A stretch of DNA of 64,000 bases from Euborellia annulipes (taxonomy: Eukaryota; Arthropoda; Insecta; Dermaptera; Anisolabididae): NCBI GenBank assembly GCA_023213315.1, contig JAKCPI010005038.1, positions 1 to 64,000 of the forward strand, read 5' to 3'. Positions 23,411 through 35,800 of this stretch are shown piece by piece. A model generated the notes under the pieces. The model worked only from the letters and a program-made list of their open reading frames with translations. It had not been told where the DNA came from and searched no databases. Numbering within the stretch: position 1 is the stretch's first letter; each line of letters starts with the position of its first letter. The position numbers and the translations under genes are program-made.

Positions 23411-24004
23411 CAACTATTATTTATTCATTTTGCAAATTAATATTTTCTTTCCCTCCATTGTATTGTTTAATAATATCAATTTGAAATCTTAGCCGACTCA
23501 CTCGGTCGTTGGAGAAAAAGAAAAAGAAAAAGGGCCAGACCCTGGGAGAGACAGGTGTTCTTTGTATAGTCTTTATTTATCATTATAGAGTCCGGAAATT
23601 CACTTCAACAAGTTCTTTAGGGAATATTATTTTCAATTCCATATATATAACATAATGGAAAAAAAAACAATGGCAAATTTTAAGGAGTAATATCTTTTGA
23701 GTGATTGATCTAATTAGACCTACTTGTATTTAACAAGAACACAAAGCTTCAAGTTGGTTAGAATAATTTTTGTGAATATTTGTTTTGTTGCTGCTGCAGT
23801 TAGAGTTCGATTCCCGAGGACCAGAAGTCACTTAATCCTTCAGCAAAATAATTTTTAAAAGAAGTTTGCTAATTGTAATTGAAAAGAAAATGAAGTTTTC
23901 CAGATTTTTTGAATCGAGATATATTTAGTTGCTCTTAGCACTTTAGTTCAAAACTTGACCATGCGATACATAGATGACGCCGAGATACGAATGTTTTCAC
24001 ATCA

Positions 24005-24390
24005 GTCAAGTGTACTTCAAACGATTTACACGAAAAATTTCACTGATATACTTTTTAAAAAGTATCTAAAAAATAGTTCATTTATGAATTTTAAACAAAA
24101 TCGTTGCAGCGAATTTTGAGCAAATCGCAAAAAACTGAAAAAGTACATCAGTAAAGTGTACTTCAAACGATTTCAACGAAAAATTTCACTGATATACTTT
24201 ATAAAGAGCATCTAAAAAATACTTCATTTATGAATTTTAAACAAAATCGTTAGAGCGAATTTTAAGAAAATCGAAAAAAACTGAAAAAGTACATCAGTAA
24301 AGTATTAGTACTTTCTCGACATCGAATTTTTGACATGAATCGAATACTTTCTCTCTATATATTTCATATATAGGGTAAGAGAAAGTAAAA
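24005..24390 (-). repeat. Rep-A with a tandem 146-bp duplication
   Basis: The 3' part of Rep-A is present twice in direct order: tgtacttcaaacgattt at 24011 and again at 24157, each followed by gaaaaatttcactgatatact and ending ctgaaaaagtacatcagtaa. It then runs into the 5' end (ctcgacatcgaatttttga, agagaaagtaa). This is an internal duplication, not two insertions. Confidence 0.8.
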
Positions 24391-24429
24391 ATACGATTTC
24401 TTTACACTGGGGTAAATTTGTATTTTCAA

Positions 24430-24650
24430 TTAGACAATATTAGGATTTAATCAGGTAAATTAAATTAAAACCACAAGGTTATATGTTTCAATATATTATT
24501 TATTAATATAAAGTGTTTCGACCCTGAGTGGTGTTGAAATATGTCTAAAGGGTTTTTACTAATAATTAATACTTAATGGATATTGAAACATATAACCTTT
24601 GGTTTTAATTTGATTTACCTGATTAAATTAGAATATTATTGATGGTTTTG
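24430..24650. repeat. Palindrome of the hammerhead-like family (diverged)
   Basis: The arms aatcaggtaaattaaatt...aaggttatatgtttcaat and attgaaacatataacctttg...gatttacctgatt mirror each other. The centre contains gtgtttcgaccctgagtgg. A related fragment, ggttatatcaata ... gaaacatataacc, lies at 28455-28545. Confidence 0.6.
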
Positions 24651-25789
24651 ATAATTTATAAGGAAATATTGTATCACAACGTTATTTTAAGAGAATTACG
24701 AGGTTTTTTGAAGTCTTAGTTTTCTATTTTTTTTTAGGTTGTTTGGTAATATATTGTATATCCTGAAAAAAAGAAAAAAAAATTATTTTATCTTTTGATC
24801 CTATTCCATCTACAACAGAATTTAAATAATGCTGTTTCTTTGTTTTGGTTTGTAGCTTCGCATTTCTTATTTAATTGGACCTTTTTTTTATCAAAAATGA
24901 AATATTCAAAAACAAATGGCAAGAAGACAATTCTATTATTTATTTATTTACACTGAAAGATATATGTACTTACAAGTTTCATACTGAATCTTTAAATAAA
25001 ATATTTCGGAAAATCTGCTATTCCCTAAAGAATACATAGAGTTTCCATTAGTCTTCAGTAAGACAAATTAAGGGAATAATTTATAAATGAAATGATTGAT
25101 AAAATAATAGTTTCCTGACAAGTCTAAGTGGAGATTTTAGTTGTTATAAAAATCCAAAAAGATTGATTGTGTATTTTATTAGAAAATCCGAATCAATGTA
25201 CTGAGACGAAGAGTGTGACTCATCGTCTTGCTCTATGAGTCATTCTTTTTTTTTTGTGTTAAAAAGTATTCTTTATAACACCATTCGATAGGGAGTAGGT
25301 AATATGCCGGATAAAGCTTTTTTTCTCAACATTAGAGTAGTTTGAATTAATTATAAAAAGAGCAAATTTAAATACTTCAGAAAAATAATTCAAGAAATAG
25401 AGATAAAAGTCGGAATTAAAAGAAAAAAGGAATTCCAAATGGTCAGAGGTTAGTTTGATAGATTAGATAAGCTTCCCCTTTGGCACAAAACACCTTAAAA
25501 AATAAACAGGTTTTAAAAAATAATTAAAATTCCTAATTAAAAAAATTTAATTTAGCGAAATGGTTAAAATAGGGTGCTAGGGAGTTTTAATCCCCGTCCA
25601 ATGAACCTGCTGTTACTTTCTCTCATTATTATAAATGATATAGTATTGATATAATTAGAAAATAATATTTGTATGCTAATAGATTTCAGTTTTTTTAATT
25701 AATTAATAAATTAAATAAATTAGTTGATTAATTTGTAAATAAACCAACATTTTTGTAGTATCCTGAAATATGAACTACATAAGAAAAAT

Positions 25790-26473
25790 TGGTGTGAGTG
25801 GTCGCACAGCACACAACTTTCTCTTACCTTCGGTAATCGAAAGTTGTGTTCTGTGCTTGTCACACCAGATTTTTTCGTGTCGACATGTATTTAATTTCCG
25901 ACAGTATGGTACATTCGAATTTCAAGATATAAAATTTATAAGTATGGGAAAATATTTATATTTTGTTACCATGGCAACCATTTCTCTTATCTTTCTATGA
26001 AGTACAAGAGTAAAGTGGACTTCAGAAGATTTCTATGACAAAATGAGAATATACAATTTAAAGAGCATCTAAAAAATAATTGATTTTTGAAGTTTAATCA
26101 AAATCGTTGGAGCGAATTTTGAAAAAATTGAAAAAAAAAAAAAAAAAAAAACTGAAAAAGTACATCAGTAAAGTACTAGTACTCTTTGGTCGATTTTGTT
26201 TAAAAGCTTATTTTCACGGTCCAGGAGGCTACAAAACTTAAATATAAAATTTCAACCTCTTATTTGTTAGCTCAATTCTTTCATGCTTAAAATTGAACAT
26301 AAACACACACAGAGAAACAGACAGACAGACCATGTCTCGAAAACACTTTTTTGGATTCAGGGGACCTCAAAACGTGTATATCCATCAAAATCTCGACATC
26401 AATTTTTTGGCATGAAACCAATACTTCATCTCTCTATATATATTAACATATATAGAGGTAAGAGAAAGTAATA
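25790..26473 (-). repeat. Rep-A with internal palindrome
   Basis: Contains the palindrome cacagcacacaactttc / gaaagttgtgttctgtg (25803-25859) and cttgtcacaccagattttt, then the 3' to 5' order of Rep-A, ending in the tatatattaacatatatag / agagaaagtaa terminus. Similar palindromes occur at 36330-36395 and 37540-37600. This is the longest copy in the window. Confidence 0.8.
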
Positions 26474-27822
26474 TTGATATTAATATATCTTAGTTGATTT
26501 GTAAAAAAAAAAATAAGGGATTTGAGACCCTGAGGTAGGTCATGTGGGCTTTTTAGTATATTTTTATGGCAAGCAAGGTGTCCAAGAAACACAAAACAAG
26601 GTGGAGGGTGATTTTGAATGCTTGCAGGTGATAGGGCAGGTGGCTTTAGAAAGTGGTCTGCTGCCATGTGTCAGTTGATATTAACTCAAGACAAAATTTA
26701 TTATAGTTTCTTATTATTCACTCTTATTTTCGAAAAAATTAATAAGAAAAGAAGAATTTTTTAAGTTATATCTTAAAAAAAAAGATTATATCGTCATTCT
26801 CAAATGAAAAATTTTGTGATTTTCATTATGTATATATAAATATTTTATTATAAATCCATTCAAACATTATTTTGATAGAAAAGGATCACGGGTCCGAAAA
26901 AATTATTTGACTGATAATCTAAAATAATTGTTTTAACTTGAAGAAAAAATTTATAAAAGGGAAGAAAAAACAGAAAGATGATGGACAAAACAAACAAAGG
27001 ATATGAATATGTGAGAAAAAAATAATAAAACAATACGATATTAAAAATTTAAAATAAAAATTTGGAATTAAAAAAAAAAAAAAACGAAAATACCTGCTTC
27101 TTAATTATTCACAAACAGGTAAAAATATATCCTTTTTTCCAAGTATTCAAAAAATGAGGCATATAATAAAAATTACTCAGAGGAAGAATGATTCAAAATT
27201 TACATATAAAAGAAAAGAAAATGTATTTTTTTGTAATAACTAAAAAAAAATTGCGCTTACAAACTTTATTAGTTTCCCTCTTAAAAAAAAGTAGATGTAT
27301 AAAAATAAGAGTTGAATTGTAAATATGATTGGTTCGTATAGAAAGTTAAATTATGAACTTGACCGAGAAAACTAGAAATTGGAAAAAAATGTTAATATTA
27401 TTTTTCCAATTTATATTTTCGCTCATAAAAATAACTAGTTTTGAAATGAGTAACGAAGCATCCATGGGGCGCCAGTAATAGGAAAAATATTTATTATTTT
27501 CGACATCGATGGATTGATGGATGATTGATTTTAATTTAAAGGACGAGTTTCCATCCCATAGGCATTTAGTTCTCCCTAGGGAGAGATAAATTTTAGACTT
27601 TCTTGGCGATTAATCGTTAAAAAAATGGATATTAATTTTATTTTGCGAAATTTTTTTCAACTTCAAAATTTATTAACTTTTGATCATTTATGTTGATTAT
27701 TTGTATTTATAGTGAAGATTAATTTATTGAAAACACTGATTAGTGTTTTTAAGTAAGTTTTAATAGACCCAGTATATATGAATTTACTAAGAAAAGTATT
27801 TTTTTCATTTTCATCTTTTTCT
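26474..27822. other. Intergenic DNA, no gene seen
   Basis: 26520-26670 is less repetitive, with G-rich words (gcaggtgatagggcaggtgg), but shows no recognisable coding sequence. The rest is A/T-rich. Confidence 0.5.
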
Positions 27823-28009
27823 TTTTTTTTTTTTTTTTTGGAAAATATTTTTTTAAATTTGTTTAAGGTCTTTTTCTGAGGCCATTTAGACCCCATCCGT
27901 AATTATTTCAATTGAATGGTATACAATTCAATTGAAATAAATTTTTTCACCTGGGACGGGATTCGAACCCCTGTTCTTTAGCACCAAAAGCTCTAAATCT
28001 GAGCCACAG
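27823..28009 (-). repeat. SINE-B (tRNA-derived)
   Basis: On the minus strand: gtggctcagatttagagc (A box), an anticodon-arm-like region, and ggggttcgaatcccgtccc (a textbook B box and T loop). The body ttatttcaattgaatt and ctaaatggcctc follow, with an A-rich end. The same body occurs at 39381-39514. It is not a functional tRNA, because an acceptor stem is absent. Confidence 0.8.
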
Positions 28010-28021
28010 TTTTTTTTTTTT

Positions 28022-28242
28022 TAACACTCACACTTTTTTCTCATTCACACTTACACACAGTCTTTTCGGCAACTCAGGCCAAATAAGACTTTTACGATAT
28101 CCGTTATTGATTAATATACATATTGGGGTCCAGGCATTCTTATTTAAGTTTAAATAAAATCATCGGACTGCCTGGGGTCCGAGCTCGCGACTTTTGGTAT
28201 ACGAGGTTAGCACGCTAACCCCTACACCAAGCCCCGAGGGCA
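28022..28242 (-). repeat. SINE-A, full-length
   Basis: The head (gcttggtgtaggggttagcg) reads from 28242 leftward, with box B as tcgcgagctcggacccc and the body tttatttaaacttaaata. The 3' tail is cctgagttgccgaaaagac plus gtgagtgtt, shared with the copies ending at 34674 and 50969. It lies head-to-tail beside SINE-B. Confidence 0.85.
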
Positions 28243-29825
28243 TAGTTCAAGGGCTTGGAAAATAGAAATATAGGATCTGATCGTAATACCCTAGATTTAG
28301 GACAAAATAAATTTTTGATTACAAAATTATTCCAATTTTATTTTAAAATATTTTTGAAAAAATTAATAAATCTTTCTTATAGGGTGAATTAAAGAATAAA
28401 TTTCAAACTTTTCAACTTTGTTAAAAATTTTGTAAATTAAAATTAAATTTACAATTAATAGACTCGGTTATATCAATATATTAAAAGTTATTTTTAATGA
28501 ATAAATTTCTTGAAACATATAACCGAGTTTATTATTTGTATATTTAATTTCTAATTTAAATTTAATAAATTCTAAAATACTTTTTTATACACTTCTTTAT
28601 TTTTAAGAAGTCCATGCCACCGGCCTATTTCTTTTGGTTAAGCTCATAGTTTTTTTTTTTTTTTTTTTTTTTTTTATAACCTCAGCTACCAAAAAACAGG
28701 ATTCTTGCTTCTTGATGGCTGGATTATTATTTAGAGATGTGAGGATGTGTTGGCAGTCAGATAGGTGACAAAAATAAAAAACAATAATTTGTCGAAGTTA
28801 AAAAATTTTTTTAAATGTGAACTTATTTTTATTTTTTTAAGTATGTGACTGAGTTATTTCATTGCCTTAGTCGTCTGCCCGTTTTTTTGGTCTCGCTACC
28901 TGCCCGTATTTTTCTTTTATCCGTCTTTTGTTCTCTAATATAATATAATAAAAACTAGAAACTTAAGTATGCTATTATACAAAACAAAATAACACTCCCA
29001 AATTGACCTCTATTTAACGCTAGGGATATTAAAGTTGAAATGTCAGTGAAATATTTGTCAGAACCTTTTAGGGATTCCCCTCTCCCAGTTTTCTGCCTTT
29101 GAAATGGAGAACTCGCAAATGTTAGTAAAATAGACTTTTAAACAAGTTGCTTACAGTGAAATATGTCCCGTTATGAAAGTCGAGGTTGAGGGTTCAGATC
29201 CAGTTAGCATCATGACATCCCTAGAGAGATATTTTTCCATTGGAGTTGCTGTGGAGTTTCTACGAATATTTTCCATTTATGTTATTTAGGGTTATATAAT
29301 TGAATTAACACTTCCAATCACTTATCAAAATTATGAATAAAGTTTATTTACTCGTATAAAAAATCTGAGAAATAATAAAATCTAAATGATTTTGGTTTTT
29401 ATTTAACCCCACCACGTATAGACATAATCCACAAATCCTCAGGATTTAAAAAGTAAATTTTTTTCTTCAAAATACCGCAAATTCTAATAATAAACTTTTC
29501 GAATTTTTTTTTTTTAGTTCCCCCATTTTCCTGATTCTATTTTGAATTTATATTAAAGAGATATTTTGGGCCTTTATTTTAGGATGTATTTCCACAAGTA
29601 ATAATTAACATTAAAATGTTATTTATGTTGCCATCACACCCTTGACATTTGTTAAAATAGCGAGCCATCAAAAAGAGACGTATCCAAAACGGGTTTAGAC
29701 CCTTCTCCCTATGAAATTACCAACGTAATATGTATTTATTAACAAGAATAAATATTATTACATATGGTAATAATATATTTATAACAAAAATTTTTTTGAC
29801 CATTCCCCACTTTTGGATATTTCTC
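28243..29825. other. AT-rich intergenic DNA, no gene seen
   Basis: Contains a poly-T tract (28651-28675), a diverged fragment of the 24430 palindrome (28455-28545) and a weak B-box-like word near 29190. Nothing else supported. Confidence 0.5.
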
Positions 29826-30235
29826 CTGTGATATTTATTACTCAAAGAGAACAAGCAGCTGATGGGATCTCTGTGAACTTACTCTAGGTGTTTTCATGCA
29901 CAAAGACACACATCTCAAACCCAACCTTTCTCTGGCCGTAGCCATCTATCGGCACCGCGTGAAGTTACATCATTTCCTATTTCTAGCTCATCTTCCTGCG
30001 TTTATTTCTAGATAATTTCCAAATAAACAGCTGGAAAAAAGTATAAAAGGGCTGGAATTATGACAATATAAACTAATCCTTATTTCTGGTTCCACCCGGT
30101 ACCTTTTATCAAACCTCTTCTATGCTAGGAAGGATGTCCTAGTTTGACAAGCACCTTATGAAAATTAAATTGCTCACCTGTTTATTTGGGACCTCGTGAC
30201 TAATATGTAAGCTAGCTAAAGTCAGGACAGGTTGG
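29826..30235 (+). promoter_or_regulatory. Unique complex block with TATA-like motif
   Basis: About 400 bp of non-repetitive DNA that contrasts with its neighbours (ctggccgtagccatctatcg, gcaccgcgtgaag). tataaaag at 30042-30049 is a strong TATA-box match, with ggctgg just downstream. It may be a promoter or enhancer. No transcript evidence or coding exon is visible. Confidence 0.25.
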
Positions 30236-31494
30236 ATCTATTGTGAACACCTGCCAAAAAATGATATAAAAAATTTTCTAAAAACAAAATTACCACATCC
30301 ATACAACATGCCTACAAAATATTTTGTCTTAAAATTTTCATGTTGCATCAAAACTCAAAGTACTAAAATTTTTTTTATTAGTAAAAACATAAATATAATG
30401 ATGAAATTTATTATTTTTCTCGATTCACACGCGTTCAATTGATATTATATAATAAATTTTTTTTTTCTAATTAAAATTATAAAAATGGTTCAAAAACTTA
30501 TTGAATGAGAAATATTATTATTGTTCTAGAAATCTCAGTTTAAAAAATCAGATGCAAAAAAAAAAAAAACATTGAAAACCGGTCCGACATCCGGTATCGT
30601 TTTTTTTTTCATGTCTGGAAAATTAATTCCAGGCAAAATTATATTTTCCAGCGAAAGTACATTTTTTTTTTTCAAACATTTATTTAATTAACTCTCTTTC
30701 ACTCTATGAACTATTGATTTTTAAATATCAATACTTTTTTTTCGCTTGCAGTCTCTTCTACTCTCATTTTGGAGAAATCACTTTATTGGTCATTAATTTG
30801 CCAATTTATCAAACATTTCAAGTTATATAATAATGTAAATTCAAAATATAAACAAACACCGATAGTCTGATGATGGAAAAATTATCTGTTATTAAAAATG
30901 AGATGTATTGTGCCACGCATATTCATCTCGAAAATTGATTGATATTTTATTTGGACTTCAATCGGTTTTATTCCTGGATTTGACATTTGATTAAAAAGCA
31001 CCCAATGAGTGAAAAAAAATGTTCAGTGATACAGATATTTTTTAATTATTTCTCGGTTCGATTACCACTAAAATTTATAATTTATTTCATTTTATTATTT
31101 ATTTATTTATATTACCACAAATTCATCTCTTCAACAAGTATCAAAAAAGAAAAAAAAGACAGGAAGTGATTAGTCTCTACCTTATTTAATCTTAGGGTAG
31201 TTTAAGTAATAAGGGAAAAGTTTCCCAAGCAACTTAAAATCAAATTATTATTATTTATACTTTGAAAACAAGAGATGGTGAGGGAAGATTGGTTCCTTTC
31301 TTCTTCCAAAACAACATACAAGAAATAAATATAAACATATACAAAATTTGCTAAATAAATTATTCCATTTCTGAAAATAAATAAATGAATTATATTTTAA
31401 AATAAAATTTAATTAATAATAAAATTTTTCTTCTTAGTGGTAATTTTGTATATGTTTATATATAACAACTCTATCTGCAACTCAATGGTGTACA
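30236..31494. other. AT-rich intergenic DNA, no gene seen
   Basis: No supported gene or shared repeat. Confidence 0.55.
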
Positions 31495-31620
31495 CCTTGA
31501 GATTGCCAATAATCTCTAAGGAACTGATGATGGATTTATCTAATTAAACCCGAAACGTCTTCTTAGTGGGAGATTTTTATTCGATAGAGGCTCCTTTCTT
31601 GGCTGACATCCTCTCTCCCT
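31495..31620 (+). repeat. Hammerhead-like single unit
   Basis: Motif at 31524-31559: CTGATGAT, stem with TTTA/TAAA and outer GG/CC, GAAACGTC. The bases before it (ctaaggaa) pair with those after it (ttcttag), allowing one bulge, which provides stem I. The tail ggctgacatcctctctccc matches the family tail. Only one arm is present. Confidence 0.65.
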
Positions 31621-31647
31621 TCATCATTTGAATAAAATTTTTTATTT

Positions 31648-31760
31648 TTTTATTTTAAAGGGGCTCTCACACTTGCAAAAATTTTGCACCGAATTTTAAA
31701 GATGTCATCTTTGTGCAAATATATTGAAAGTGTGAGGACAAAATCTTTTCCACTGCTTAT
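31648..31760. repeat. Small inverted-repeat element
   Basis: ctctcacacttgcaaaaat (31664 on) is mirrored imperfectly by gtgcaaatat...gaaagtgtgagg (31713-31738). It abuts the nested palindrome to the right. Confidence 0.4.
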
Positions 31761-32335
31761 TATGCAGTCGTTTTCAAGTACTGTGCACTTGCTCCGACTC
31801 AAGTGAACTAATGGGCCGTTACGGGCATTTTATATGCAACGAGGTCAGCGCCATCTACAGTCATTCCCATGAAGTTAGACACAAACATCAACGCGTCTAA
31901 CTTCATGGGAATAGAAGTTAGTTCACTTGAGTCGGAGCAAGTGTACAGTACTTGAAAACGACTGCAGAATAAGCAGTCGAAACGTTGTACAGTATTTATA
32001 TTTTTAATAAATAATTAATGACAACATGTGGTCGCAGCTAAAGTTTTTTCTTTATTTAATCCACACAGCTGACGTTTCGGTTCCGTGTTTGAATTGCTGA
32101 AGACGATTAAATTAATTAGATTAAATAAAGAAAAAACCGTCTTCAGCAATTCAAACACGGAACCGAAACGTCAGCTGTGTGGATTAAATAAATAAAGAAA
32201 AAACTTTAGCTGCGACCACATTTTGTTATTAATTATTTATTAAAAATATAAATACTGTACAACGTTTCGACTGCTTATTCTGCAGTCGTTTTCAAGTACT
32301 GTCCACTTGCTCCGACTCAAGTGAACTAACCTCTA
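31760..32335. mobile_element. Nested palindromes of hammerhead-like elements
   Basis: Outer arms: aagtgtacagtacttgaaaa, then gactgcagaataagcagtc, then gaaacgttgtacagt (31938-31997). These are mirrored at 32255-32330, with a third partial arm at 31763-31812. An inner palindrome at 32028-32216 has arms gtggtcgcagctaaagtttt, ctgacgtttcggttccgtg and their complements. The outer arm keeps stem GACTGC/GCAGTC next to GAAACGTT. A further outer-arm copy lies at 51945-52050. Confidence 0.75.
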
Positions 32336-33540
32336 TTGCGGCTTTCATTTTTCTACCCTCTTATGAATATAACATCACAGCTATAAATTGTGTTTTGAAA
32401 CTAAAATTTCTACACCCCATGGTAGAGATTATATAATTATTTTTATGCATAATAAATCAAGTCCAATTTTGCTTAAGGAATAAATCCTCCTTCACAAAGG
32501 ACTAAGAAGAAAATAATTTTATTAGGCCGGAACTTCTACAGAATTTTATTATAATAATTTGTATTATTATAAAAATATAGTATGGGTAACTACATTGATA
32601 ACAAAATATTCTTACTTCAGAACACATTGTAGAGATGTCAACTAAATTGGATTATTTTCCACTATTCTACTACCCCTTTGCTATTCACTATTCATTTTCC
32701 TAAAGTATTAAATTCTAGGCTTAATGGACTAATAAGCAGAGCTGGAGTGTCGGTGTTGGCATAAAATATAGTATTTTAACTACAAAAACTATAAAACCCT
32801 CTTTTCTCGGTGTCGGCAATCTTGTTTTTGCTCGGGATCGGTGTCGACATATTTTTCTGCCGACATCCCAGTTTGTTATACTGTATACATCCCTCGAAAT
32901 GAACTATTAATGATCACAACAATATTTTTTTTTATATTAAAATTATATTTATGTCAGTAATACAGTATAAATTTTGGCCAAAATAGCCATACTCATTTGC
33001 ATTAAAAAATAAATGATAATATAACGGAATTCAAAAAAAGTGTTTTTATTTTTACGGTCCATTGAATTTAAAATCCGCTATTTCCGAAGTCTGTTAAATT
33101 AAAGATTTATTGTACTTACCGAAAAATAATTATTAAAAAAAAAAAATTTAGAATAAAGATACTGAACCCATGAATAAATAAATAATACTATACTAATCGT
33201 CTATAAAACTCTGAAATATTATTTTAAACTTTAAAATAAAAATTCTAAATCTAAATATTTATTAATATTATAACTCTGATAGATTAATAAATAAATTCTG
33301 GTTTGATTCTTTATTTACGGGGGGGGGGGGAGTTTCCTCTTGAAGAATATTTAATAGATTCTAAAAGGAAACGATCTTGTGAATTTATTTATTAGTATAT
33401 AAATAAATAAACATTTATTTAATCTTACCAAAAGATGATTTCAAATCCTCTTTTATTTTTCTTTATCCCCTCCACAACTAAAATGCTGATCTATTTATGA
33501 AATAGGCTCTTCAAGGAGGAGATCCTGGAGTTTTTTTTTT
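32336..33540. other. AT-rich intergenic DNA, no gene seen
   Basis: Contains a G tract at 33320-33331. No supported gene. Confidence 0.55.
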
Positions 33541-33574
33541 GCATAATCACAGCTTAAAGTCCAAAAGAGGAGAA

Positions 33575-33660
33575 GAAGACGATGATGATGATGATGATGA
33601 AGAAGAAGAGCAAGAGAGGAAGAAGACTTGTTATTGGAGTTGAACGAGAAAAAAAAAAGA
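33575..33660 (+). repeat. GAT/GAA-rich simple repeat
   Basis: (GAT)n followed by GAA/AGA-rich sequence. It accounts for the Met/Lys-rich and Ile/Phe-rich frames on the two strands. Confidence 0.85.
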
Positions 33661-34141
33661 TTTTAAGATTTGATGTCCTTGGAGGCGGAGGTTCCCAGCT
33701 TACACACACACACTTGCCAACACGCACACTAATACACCATGTGTCCATTAATAAACATGGGAAATGATGAAGAAATTTTTAAAAAAGACGTGGAATAAGT
33801 GCTTGGGTGTGTGCCTGTGGGAAGGTGGGGAGAAGAACTCTTATTCTTGCCTGGAAGCTAATTTCTTTTAACTTTATTATAAGATTTTTTTTTATTTTAT
33901 TACCTTTACTAGTGTATTCTAACCAATTAGAGGCGAGGTGCGTCAATGGAGAGAGAGAGAAAGGAGAAATAATGAATGAAATCCGAGAGAGGCCAAGGAC
34001 AATGTCCTAGGCCTATTTCACCAAACTGGAGTGGGGAGCGAGACCTCATCAATATTACTTTGAGACGTGGTTAATTATCAAATATCCGTTCTACATCATT
34101 TACATTCATTTTTATTAATATAAGAGGTATAAAATCAAATT

Positions 34142-34265
34142 CCCTCGGGCTTGCTGTAGTGGCTAGCGTGTTGACCCTCTATACCAAAAGTGGCGGGTTC
34201 CCAGGCAGTACGATGATTTTATTTAAGCCATTTGGATACCAAACATTTATATATATTAATAAATT
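34142..34265 (+). repeat. SINE-A, 5' part, split by an insertion
   Basis: Head ccctcgggcttgctgtag and the B-box region gtggcgggttccc, with body ttttatttaagccatttgg. Interrupted at 34265 by a hammerhead-like element, and resumes at 34573. Confidence 0.85.
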
Positions 34266-34572
34266 GTTGAGTTTGATGACTGTAGATATTCAATTAGAAG
34301 AGGACGGTAGCCTTCCCGAGGCGCAGCAGCCAAGTAAAAATAAAAAACATTATATCCTGTCACCGACGTTTCGAGCGCTAGTCGCACTCATCTTCAGGGC
34401 AAGCAGAATTGTCAAAAATAAGTACAGGTGGTGTGGTACTTGTACTGATTTTTGACAATTCTGCTTGCCTTGAAGATGAGTGCGACTAGTGCTCGAAACG
34501 TCGGCGACACGATATATAACGTTTTTTATTTTTACTTGGCTGCTGCGTCCCGGGAAGGCTCCCGTCCTCTTC
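34266..34572. mobile_element. Hammerhead-like inverted-pair element with 14-bp target duplication
   Basis: Flanked by tatattaataaatt at 34252-34265 and 34573-34586. The palindromic arms run from gaagaggacggtagcc to gggaggctcccgtcctcttc-like sequence. Outward motifs: minus 34365-34397 (CTGAAGAT, stem GAGTGC/GCGCTC, GAAACGTC) and plus 34470-34502 (one change, TTGAAGA). Stem I can form between ttgcc and ggtga/ggcga. The second arm's T-to-C change turns a G-U into a G-C pair. Inserted in SINE-A. Confidence 0.85.
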
Positions 34573-34674
34573 TATATTAATAAATTACGTGTATTGTCAA
34601 AGTCTTATATGGCCTGAGTTGCCGAAAATACTGTGAGTGTGAGTGTGAATGAGAAAAAGTGTGAGTGTTTTTTT
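34573..34674 (+). repeat. SINE-A, 3' part after insertion
   Basis: Tail aagtcttatatggcctgag, ttgccgaaaatactgtgag and gtgagtg repeats, ending in a T run. Same tail as the copies at 28022 and 50764. Confidence 0.85.
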
Positions 34675-35800
34675 GCTATAAAATCAAATTCACATACACA
34701 CTCCTAAATAATAAATAACATTGCGATACCTACAATTATTACAAATATTAATAATAATATTGATAATAAAAATTCTTATTTTAAAGCCGCTAATCATAGC
34801 TGGTAATTCCTTGTTGAACCGCCTTCACTGGTCAGTAGTAGCTATAAAATAAAATTAATTCTTAAGGAGAGAAGAATCGGCAGCCAGCGGAAATTAAATA
34901 AAAAATTATTTAATTTTTTTGACTGTATATGATAAGCAGTCCATCAAGATCTAAAACTGATCAAATTTACCTATATTCTAAATTTGTATCCTTACACCTG
35001 CCTTTTAGAAAAAGCTTTAATTTATGCTTAATCTGGTTTCTATGTTTATTAAATTGACTATATTCCAAAGTAACGAAAAAATTAATATTTACGCTATATT
35101 CCATCCTTAAGCTATAAGCCTCATCTGGACTGAACAACGTTTAAAATTTTAACACTATATTTGTGTCTACATATTTATTTTTTAGGGATTACGGACTCCC
35201 CTATCCTTTCTTGGCTTACTTGTTAGACTCAGAGGCTTATATATTTATTGTAAGCTACTGTTTGAATTTTGATGGAGGTACACAAGGCAATTTTTAGCAA
35301 AGAAGCAAAGTCTTCATACATGTATAATATTTATATATCAGAGCTTACAAAAATTGCTGGATAGTAAGCAACCCAAATAACCAATCCATCAATGAGTATC
35401 AACGTGACAAGTCTGACACTAATGGCTGAAGAATCTATGAATAAACAAACAAAAAAAAAAAATCTACATATGAATATTGACATATCATCATATTTTAAAT
35501 ATCTTCTTGTATTTTTCTTCGACTATATTCGACTACTGAATCAGAATGTTTAACAACTAACTAAATGTTTAGCCAACTGGAGGGCTTCTTAAGCCCTTCA
35601 TAAGTCTCTAGTATAGCTTTTCCCCCCAACTTGCAAATCCCTTATATATAGAGTTGTCAAAATATTCATATAGGAATATATTTTATGGTGGATTTAATAT
35701 TAAATATATTGCAACATGGATTGTTAATAGAACAAGGCCTAAACTAACTTAACTTGTTTAAAATATTTTAATTTAATAAAAACTAAATTAAAGATTTTAT
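34675..35800. other. Intergenic DNA, no gene seen
   Basis: Moderately AT-rich, mostly unique sequence without recognisable reading frames or repeats. Confidence 0.5.

Noticed and set aside
24430..24650. Counting the 24.4-kb and 13.5-kb palindromes as intact hammerhead-like motifs
   Set aside because: Both have the arm layout and GAAAC-like words, but no readable CTGANGA core, so they are listed only as relatives.
27958..28009. Possible tRNA gene (good A and B boxes, perfect T loop)
   Set aside because: No acceptor stem, and it runs directly into a SINE body shared with 39381-39514, so it is a SINE head.
33554..33767. Poly-Met and poly-Ile frames on opposite strands
   Set aside because: Both are translations of a (GAT)n simple repeat.
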